A DNA stretch of 10,704 nucleotides from assembly GCA_027460605.1 (NCBI GenBank), contig JAPZAN010000074.1, forward strand, positions 1 through 10,704, written 5' to 3'. Below, in pieces: positions 6,205-10,704 of this stretch. Every line of letters starts with the position of its first letter. The first letter of the stretch is position 1. Made by a program: the position numbers and the translations under genes. This stretch comes from Candidatus Methanoperedens sp. (GTDB taxonomy: Archaea; Halobacteriota; Methanosarcinia; Methanosarcinales; Methanoperedenaceae). The notes beneath the pieces are model-generated. The model ran no database searches. It was given only the letters and a program-made list of their open reading frames with translations, and was not told the DNA's origin.

Positions 6205-7531
6205 AAAGATGAGACCTCTTGAAATTCTCCGGTGACAGCACATTCCCTATAATGATCATCGCCGATTTATCAATCCCCTCGGCTTCTACCCTGTCCGCAA
6301 TATCGCCAACTGTCCCGAGAATTACTTTTTCATCTTCCCATGATGCATGATATACCACGGCAGCAGGCGTTTCTCTGGGATATGCCACCTCGTTCATTAT
6401 TTTCCGGAGTTTATCTGTTCCAAGATATATCGCCATGGTGGCATTATGGCGCGATAACTCACGCAGCGAGTCCTTTTCAAGCGTGGTTCCTGCAGGTCTT
6501 GTGATTATCAGCGTCTCTGTAATACCGTTTATCGTAAGCTGGGTTTTAAGCGAGGCTGCAGAAGCAAAAAGCGAAGTAACTCCCGGGATGATTTCAATAT
6601 CTATACCGCGTTTTTTCAATCCATCAATCTGCTCGATAATAGCCCCGTACAATGAAGGGTCACCGCTGTGCAGCCGGACAACTGTTTTTCCCGCCTCGAC
6701 GCCGTTTGCAAGGACATCTATTATTTCTTCAAGCTTCATACCATAGCTATCGATTTTTTCACCATATGAATAATTCAAAACTTCAGGATTCACAAGCGAA
6801 CCCGCATACATCACAACGTCTGCTGATTCAAGAAGCTCGCGCCCTTTTACAGTAATATATTTCGAATTTCCAGGACCTGCACCAACGAAATACACGACTT
6901 TTTTATCTTTTTTGCCCTCTTTTCCTTCTTTTCTCTTCTTAGCAACCATAAGGCTGAAATAATCACCTGATTCCGGGATTTCACCGGTGATGCGTTCATT
7001 ATCCATAAACAGCCTCTCTGCAAAAATGAACTCATTAAAACCCTCTTCAATTAACGACTTTTTTACATTTCCGGGATGCTTTGCTTTCAGGATTATTTTG
7101 GTTGTGACCGGGGAACCATCGCTTACTATAAACGAGCCGTCGATGCTTGTATTCGTCCGCACAGCCTGTGCCGTTATAGCGCTGACTCCCGGGATTGTAG
7201 TTATCTCGATTTCGGGGTATTTTTCCTTAATCGTCCTTCTAAGATGCGAAAACGTAGAAAAAACATTGGGGTCGCCAAGGACTGCAAACGAGACCATGCC
7301 TTTTTTCGCCTCTTCTGCCACCACCCCGGCATTTTTTTCCCATATTTTTGAAAGTTCCGCTATATCCTGTATCATGGGAAATTCAAGTAAGTAGGGCTTA
7401 GCATAAGGCGCGACCAGTTTCGCGGCCATTTTCCCGGGCACGTATACTTTCTTGCTTTCTTTTAATGCTTTTATGGCAGCCAGCGTAAGAAGGTCGGGGT
7501 TTCCGGGTCCGAGCCCTATACCGACCAGCAT
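6197..7531 (-). CDS. Fused cobalt-precorrin-2 C20-methyltransferase (CbiL) and cobalt-precorrin-4 C11-methyltransferase (CbiF)
   Basis: One 444-residue frame carries two complete SAM-dependent tetrapyrrole methylases. Residues 1-197 are CbiL-like (C20 methylation, first committed step): G-I-G-L-G-P-G-N-P-D-L-L-T at 4-16, V-L-G-D-P-N-V-F-S-T-F-S at 84-95, T-I-P-G-V-S-A at 112-118. Residues 212-444 are CbiF-like (C11 methylation): F-V-G-A-G-P-G at 215-221, Y-A-G-S-L-V-N-P-E at 242-250, R-L-H-S-G-D-P-S-L-Y-G-A-I at 286-298, I-I-P-G-V-T-S at 314-320 and V-V-Y-H-A-S-W-x-D-E-K at 392-402. Between them lies a lysine/glycine-rich linker (198-211). Each half has about its stand-alone length and all key motifs, so both are probably active. 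The ATG overlaps the cbiT stop by one base (TGATG). Confidence 0.93.
   Translation of the reverse strand: MLVGIGLGPGNPDLLTLAAIKALKESKKVYVPGKMAAKLVAPYAKPYLLEFPMIQDIAELSKIWEKNAGVVAEEAKKGMVSFAVLGDPNVFSTFSHLRRTIKEKYPEIEITTIPGVSAITAQAVRTNTSIDGSFIVSDGSPVTTKIILKAKHPGNVKKSLIEEGFNEFIFAERLFMDNERITGEIPESGDYFSLMVAKKRKEGKEGKKDKKVVYFVGAGPGNSKYITVKGRELLESADVVMYAGSLVNPEVLNYSYGEKIDSYGMKLEEIIDVLANGVEAGKTVVRLHSGDPSLYGAIIEQIDGLKKRGIDIEIIPGVTSLFASAASLKTQLTINGITETLIITRPAGTTLEKDSLRELSRHNATMAIYLGTDKLRKIMNEVAYPRETPAAVVYHASWEDEKVILGTVGDIADRVEAEGIDKSAMIIIGNVLSPENFKRSHLYG
6899..6940 (-). other. Lysine-rich linker joining the CbiL and CbiF halves
   Basis: These 14 codons encode K-K-R-K-E-G-K-E-G-K-K-D-K-K, an unstructured basic linker. 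The coding strand is almost pure purine with two A6 tracts. A GTG codon at 6895 lies directly at the start of the CbiF half, as if marking a former separate start; the purine-rich AGAGGG upstream (6915-6920) is too far (about 19 bases) to be a convincing ribosome binding site. Confidence 0.7.
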
Positions 7532-8049
7532 CAGGCACCGCCCACAATCAGGAATACAGGATTCTCGGGTTTGAACATAGTACCGCCTGCAAGCTCATTT
7601 CCCCTTGATAATTGTATCTGAAGTAATTCCTTGAATCTGTTGTTCTTTTTTATTATCCCAAGTGCCAGCGCTACAGTTTCAATCCTGACGGCGCTGACCA
7701 CGAACCTCCCGGTTTTTTCCAGCAATATTTCAAGAACCTTCTCGATGTTTTGGCTTCCGCCAAGGAAAGCGCAGTCGATGTCCAAATCCGAAAGTAACGA
7801 AACCGCATCGCCTTTTAACACTGTGACGTTATTAATGCCGCATTCTTTGATATTGCCCGATGCAGCCAGAACTGCTTCATCCCTGCTGTCGATGGCATAT
7901 ACATGCTTTGCCGAGCGCGCTGCTGCGATGGAAACCGAACCGCTCCCGCATCCGACATCAACGAATACATCCGTTGGCTTGATTTCGAGTTTTGATAAAG
8001 CCACCGCGATTATTTCCGGTTGCGTGGGGGTTCCGCCTGGATAAATCAT
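7531..8049 (-). CDS. cbiT: Cobalt-precorrin-6B C15-methyltransferase, decarboxylating (CbiT)
   Basis: CbiT methylates C15 and removes the C12 acetate carboxyl group, giving cobalt-precorrin-8. It is a Rossmann-type (class I) SAM methyltransferase, unlike the other methylases of this operon. The 172 residues show the family start P-G-G-T-P-T-Q-P-E-I at 4-13, the SAM-binding D-V-G-C-G-S-G-S-V-S at 31-40, the acidic D54/R56-D-E-A at the end of the second strand, F-L-G-G-S at 95-99 and G-G-T-M-F-K-P-E-N-P-V at 155-165. In bacteria CbiE and CbiT are often fused (CobL); here CbiT stands alone. It is the first gene of the cbi operon. The upstream GAGTTGATT is only a weak ribosome binding site. Confidence 0.95.
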   Translation of the reverse strand: MIYPGGTPTQPEIIAVALSKLEIKPTDVFVDVGCGSGSVSIAAARSAKHVYAIDSRDEAVLAASGNIKECGINNVTVLKGDAVSLLSDLDIDCAFLGGSQNIEKVLEILLEKTGRFVVSAVRIETVALALGIIKKNNRFKELLQIQLSRGNELAGGTMFKPENPVFLIVGGA

Positions 8050-8077
8050 GCAATCAACTCAAATAAAGTTGTGTTAA

Positions 8078-8093
8078 ATCAATTTAATTTGAT
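8078..8093. promoter_or_regulatory. Inverted repeat ATCAA-N6-TTGAT at the cbi promoter
   Basis: Perfect 5-bp arms spaced by six A/T bases overlap the downstream edge of the cbiT TATA box, where archaeal repressors commonly bind. The region is very A/T-rich, so chance is a real alternative. Confidence 0.3.
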
Positions 8094-8100
8094 ATAATGA
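8091..8100 (-). promoter_or_regulatory. Probable TATA box of the cbi operon
   Basis: The minus strand reads TCATTATATC. A start about 25 bases downstream, near 8068, would leave a leader of about 20 nt before cbiT. A second candidate, AAGGTTATAAC (8107-8117, minus strand), has a purine-rich upstream flank and cannot be excluded. Confidence 0.45.
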
Positions 8101-8156
8101 TTGCTGTTATAACCTTTTGATAAACTTAAAACAAGAAAAATGAAATAGGAAATGTA

Positions 8157-8164
8157 TTTTATAT
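8157..8164 (+). promoter_or_regulatory. TATA box of metG
   Basis: TTTTATAT is centred about 25 bases before the metG ATG, and there is no ribosome binding site between them. This is the spacing of a leaderless archaeal transcript whose first base is the start codon or very near it. Confidence 0.55.
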
Positions 8165-8175
8165 GGAAATTCCAT
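8163..8175. promoter_or_regulatory. 13-bp palindrome between the metG TATA box and start
   Basis: ATGGAA-A-TTCCAT is a perfect inverted repeat with one central base. It overlaps the end of the TATA box and lies entirely before the expected transcription start, so it could be a repressor operator. No known binder is assigned. Confidence 0.35.
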
Positions 8176-8185
8176 GTAGAAACTC

Positions 8186-10204
8186 ATGCCCAACTTCCCA
8201 TCCAGAGAACCGGTCCTTGTAACCTGCGGACTCCCTTATGCCAACGGCAAATGCCATATCGGGCACCTCCGCACTTATGTACCTGCGGATATCTTCGTAA
8301 GAGCGCTCAGGAAACAGGGTCAGGATGCCGTATTCGTATGCGGCTCCGATGCCCACGGAACCCCTATTGTGGTGAATGCTGAAGAACTCGGGATAACCCC
8401 GACAGAGCTTGTCAATAAATATCATAAACATTTTGAGACTATTTTCAAGGCGATGGAAGTGGAATTCAGCGTGTTCGGGAATACGGATTCACCCACAAAC
8501 CATGCACGGACAAACAGTATCGTTGAAGCCCTCATTGAGCGCGGATATGTTTACCCGCAGGTCATAAGATTAGCCTATTGCCCTCATGATAATCGGTTTC
8601 TCCCTGACAGGTATGTGGAAGGTATCTGCCCGTATTGCGGAAAACTTGCGCGGGGAGATGAATGCGACCAGGGATGCGGAAAACATCTTGAACCCGGCGA
8701 GATAAAGAATGCAAAGTGCAGGATATGCGGGAATCCTGCTGAATACCGCGAGCAGGAGCATTTCTTTTTCAAACTTTCAGCTTTTAGCGGTTTTCTCTCG
8801 GAGTACCTGAATACGCTCGGAGGCACATCCAATGCCATAAATTATGCAAAGGAATGGGCTAAGGAGCTTAAAGACTGGTGTATCACAAGAAATCTCGAAT
8901 GGGGCGTGCGATTCCCGGGTCACGATGACCTCGTCGTTTATGTGTGGGTGGACGCGCCAATCGGATACATTTCATTTACTGAGGAATGGGTGAACAAAAC
9001 AGGTAACGACTGGGAAAAATACTGGAGACAGGATTCGCGTATAATTCATTTCATAGGCGAGGATATCACGTACCATCACTGCATCTTCTGGCCTGCAATG
9101 CTAAAGGGTGCAGGTTACACCCAGCCCTGGGCTGTTGTAGCGTCAGGCATGCTGAAAATCGATGATAAGAAGTTCTCAAAGAGCAGGGGATATGTCGTCT
9201 GGGTGGACGAGGATTACCTTGACCACGGATTCCATCCCGACCTGCTTCGGTATTATATTGCTAACTATACCTCACACACGAAGGAATTGAATTTCTCATG
9301 GAAAGTATTCCAGGATAAGGTAAACAACGAGCTTGTTGGGGCGCTTGGGAATTTCCTGCACCGGACACTGCATTTTGCGCACAAAAACTTCGGCGCCGTT
9401 CCTCCGGGGGCGGTTGATAAGGAGATTCTTGAAAAAATACAATCCACTATCAGCAGCGTGATTTCAGCCCTTGACGAATATGAATTCAAGAAAGCTACGG
9501 ATGAAATGATGGAGCTTGCCGCATACGGTAACTCCTATTTCCAGTCGAATGAACCCTGGCAGCTCATCAAGAAAGATAAGGAAGCATGCGCCCATGTTGT
9601 GAAGAACTGTCTTCAGATAGGAAAAGCGCTAATTTTGCTGTTTGAGCCGATTCTTCCGGGAAACATGGAAAAGGCATGGAAACAGTTGGCACTTGCGGGT
9701 GATGTCCATTCAGCGCGGTTTGAGGATGCGCTTGTTGAGATACCATCACAGGAGCTTGTGGCGCCTGAAATTTTGTTCACTAAAATCGAGGATAAAAAAA
9801 TCAAGGAAATGGAATCCATCCTTGATAAAAGGATAAAGATAGCAATCGCGAAAGAGAAGAATAAGCTTGAGGCTGGTAAGGAAAAGGCTGAGATAACATT
9901 TGAAGAGTTCCAGAAGTTTGATATAAGGATAGGGAGGGTGCTGTCGGCGGAGAATATCAAAGGCTCTGATAAATTGCTTAAGTTAGAGGTGGATATCGGG
10001 GAGAAGCGCCAGATTGTTGCCGGGATTGCAAAGTCCCATGCTCCGGCTGACCTTGTCGGGCGGCAGGTGGTTGTGCTTGCGAACATGAAGCCAGCTAAAC
10101 TTTTCGGTGTGGAGTCGCGCGGGATGGTTCTTGCGGCTGATGTTGAAGGGGCAGTCTTGCTTTTGCCTGAGAAAGAAGTTAAGGAAGGGACGAGAGTGAG
10201 ATGA
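8186..10204 (+). CDS. metG: Methionyl-tRNA synthetase with C-terminal tRNA-binding domain
   Basis: Charges tRNA-Met, including the initiator, with methionine in the cytoplasm. The 672 residues follow the long archaeal form. The class I catalytic core has H-I-G-H at 24-27 and K-F-S-K-S at 329-333. A zinc-knuckle insertion contains C148-x2-C151, C160-x3-C164 and C178-x2-C181. The anticodon-binding helical domain follows (about 370-540, including N-F-L-H-R at 389-393). A lysine-rich linker leads to an OB-fold tRNA-binding domain at 570-672 (F-D-I-R-I-G-R-V, D-K-L-L-K-L-E-V-D, V-V-V-L-A-N-M-K-P). The ATG at 8186 is the only good in-frame start and fits a leaderless message. The three-residue gap between C160 and C164 differs from the common C-x2-C. 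It is monocistronic and divergent from the cbi operon. Confidence 0.98.
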   Translation: MPNFPSREPVLVTCGLPYANGKCHIGHLRTYVPADIFVRALRKQGQDAVFVCGSDAHGTPIVVNAEELGITPTELVNKYHKHFETIFKAMEVEFSVFGNTDSPTNHARTNSIVEALIERGYVYPQVIRLAYCPHDNRFLPDRYVEGICPYCGKLARGDECDQGCGKHLEPGEIKNAKCRICGNPAEYREQEHFFFKLSAFSGFLSEYLNTLGGTSNAINYAKEWAKELKDWCITRNLEWGVRFPGHDDLVVYVWVDAPIGYISFTEEWVNKTGNDWEKYWRQDSRIIHFIGEDITYHHCIFWPAMLKGAGYTQPWAVVASGMLKIDDKKFSKSRGYVVWVDEDYLDHGFHPDLLRYYIANYTSHTKELNFSWKVFQDKVNNELVGALGNFLHRTLHFAHKNFGAVPPGAVDKEILEKIQSTISSVISALDEYEFKKATDEMMELAAYGNSYFQSNEPWQLIKKDKEACAHVVKNCLQIGKALILLFEPILPGNMEKAWKQLALAGDVHSARFEDALVEIPSQELVAPEILFTKIEDKKIKEMESILDKRIKIAIAKEKNKLEAGKEKAEITFEEFQKFDIRIGRVLSAENIKGSDKLLKLEVDIGEKRQIVAGIAKSHAPADLVGRQVVVLANMKPAKLFGVESRGMVLAADVEGAVLLLPEKEVKEGTRVR

Positions 10205-10237
10205 TTTTTGCCAGTCTTCTATTTTTACTGTGCTTTT
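10205..10237 (+). terminator. Oligo-T termination tract after metG
   Basis: Directly after the stop codon come T5 (10205-10209), T5 (10222-10226) and T4 (10234-10237) without a strong hairpin. Archaeal RNA polymerase can stop at oligo-T tracts alone. Confidence 0.4.
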
Positions 10238-10399
10238 ACTAAATGGTTATTAACTCTAAAGACTAAAGACAAACGCATGGATTATGGAAACATCGCCATA
10301 AAAGAGAATTGCCATCATGCAAAAGCGCTATATACAGGCCTCGTACATCGTACGGGGTTTGTGACTGATATAATCCCTTGACCAATTCATCCCAAAGAC
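10238..10399. other. Intergenic stretch with one hairpin and no convincing gene
   Basis: This is part of the 279-bp gap between the convergent metG and zinc-ribbon genes. It holds an 8-bp RNA hairpin (plus strand, CCTCGTAC, loop ATC, GTACGGGG with one G-U pair; 10339-10357), a TATA-like GCTATATA at 10328-10335 and a 34-codon frame at 10277-10381 without a ribosome binding site. No tRNA-like or known RNA fold is evident. Confidence 0.4.
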
Positions 10400-10420
10400 A
10401 AAAAAAAGCTCAAGCTGAGC
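10400..10420 (-). terminator. Second, intrinsic-type terminator for the zinc-ribbon gene
   Basis: On the minus strand a stem GCTCA with loop GCT and TGAGC is followed directly by eight T residues. It lies about 65 bases downstream of the zinc-ribbon stop codon and would catch read-through from the nearer hairpin. Confidence 0.6.
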
Positions 10421-10433
10421 ACTGTTAAATAAT

Positions 10434-10481
10434 AAAAAAAGAATTATGGGCTGCGATATTTATATATCAGCGCCCATTTTT
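10434..10481. terminator. Bidirectional hairpin terminator
   Basis: The hairpin pairs ATGGGC (10446-10451) with GCCCAT (10472-10477) and GATAT (10455-10459) with ATATC (10464-10468), separated by a three-base internal mismatch. On the minus strand it starts seven bases after the zinc-ribbon stop and is followed by T7 (10434-10440). On the plus strand T5 (10477-10481) follows, so it may also stop transcripts from metG. Confidence 0.6.
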
Positions 10482-10483
10482 AT

Positions 10484-10672
10484 CTAATATCTTTTTGGTT
10501 TATGTTTCTGGTAGCAATCTCTGCAGTACACCGGTCTGTCACCGGATGGTACGAAGGGCACTTCGGTCTCCTGACCGCAGTCTGCGCATGTTGCTTTGTG
10601 CATTTCTCTCGGACCGCTTGGTCTGAAACTTCCTCTTCCGCCGCCGAAACCGCCTTTTCTTTCAAAATTCAT
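10484..10672 (-). CDS. Small glycine/arginine-rich zinc-ribbon protein, function unknown
   Basis: A 62-residue protein in two parts. Residues 1-22 are rich in glycine and arginine (K-G-G-F-G-G-G-R-G-S-F-R-P), like RGG-type RNA-binding tails. Residues 25-62 form a compact zinc-ribbon: C29-A-D-C32, then P-F-V-P-S-G-D-R-P-V-Y at 39-49, and C50-R-D-C53 followed by Y-Q-K-H-K-P-K-R-Y. This C-x2-C...R-P-V-Y-C-x2-C module is known to me as a small conserved archaeal and candidate-phyla domain, also found appended to larger proteins; no molecular role is established. The ATG at 10672 has GGAG (10681-10684) eight bases upstream. It has its own terminators. A nucleic-acid-binding role is inferred from composition only. 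Confidence 0.85.
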   Translation of the reverse strand: MNFERKGGFGGGRGSFRPSGPREMHKATCADCGQETEVPFVPSGDRPVYCRDCYQKHKPKRY

Positions 10673-10704
10673 ATTTATTTCTCCGTAGATTTATTTTTTT
10701 TAAT

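Noticed and set aside
6205..6243. N-terminal extension of CbiG (start at 6243)
   Set aside because: The 13 extra residues are Cys/His/Arg-rich and lie in the coding end of the upstream gene; the ATG at 6204 gives the expected family start and an eight-base overlap.
6847..7050. Separate 67-codon minus-strand frame inside cbiL-cbiF
   Set aside because: It is an out-of-frame reading across the linker; relevant only as the possible slippage product noted in the findings.
8050..8185. Cobalamin riboswitch upstream of cbiT
   Set aside because: The expected leader is only about 20 nt, too short, and no B12-box-like sequence is visible.
1..10704. CRISPR array, integrase, toxin-antitoxin or defence genes
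   Set aside because: No regularly spaced repeats, recombinase motifs or paired small toxin/antitoxin frames were found; the window is housekeeping and cofactor biosynthesis apart from the small insertion at cbiC.

Overview
The window is a piece of an archaeal chromosome, most likely from a methanogen or ANME relative in the Methanosarcinales (a 'Ca. Methanoperedens'-like genome would fit, but this is inference from protein flavour, not a database match). Archaeal marks are the rpl3-rpl4-rpl23-rpl2-rps19-rpl22-rps3 gene order, the archaeal forms of every ribosomal protein, TATA-box promoters in place of -35/-10 boxes, and ribosome binding sites of the GGAGG/GGTGAT type that pair with the archaeal 16S rRNA tail.

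Layout: from 1 to 3648, all on the minus strand, lies the front of the S10-type ribosomal operon (transcribed rpl3, rpl4, rpl23, rpl2, rps19, rpl22, then rps3, cut off by the window edge). Positions 3649-3894 hold its promoter and a leader of about 150-200 nt. From 3895 to 8049, same strand and upstream, is a tightly overlapping corrin-ring operon of the anaerobic (early cobalt insertion) cobalamin pathway: cbiT, a fused cbiL-cbiF, cbiG, cbiH, cbiC. Positions 8050-8185 are a divergent promoter region. metG (methionyl-tRNA synthetase with a C-terminal tRNA-binding domain) runs on the plus strand from 8186 to 10204. It converges on a small minus-strand gene for a glycine/arginine-rich zinc-ribbon protein (10484-10672), with oligo-T tracts and two hairpin terminators between them.

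The corrin genes cover C20 methylation (CbiL), C17 methylation with ring contraction (CbiH), C11 methylation (CbiF), ring-A lactone opening (CbiG), C15 methylation with decarboxylation (CbiT) and the final methyl shift (CbiC). CbiD, CbiJ and CbiE are not in the window. Most of the region is well-understood core metabolism and I see no defence system, CRISPR array or new multi-gene system. The best unusual signals are an apparent 80-bp palindromic insertion with a 14-bp flanking duplication exactly at the cbiH/cbiC junction, the one-polypeptide CbiL-CbiF fusion with a lysine-rich linker, and a repeat-rich leader before rpl3.
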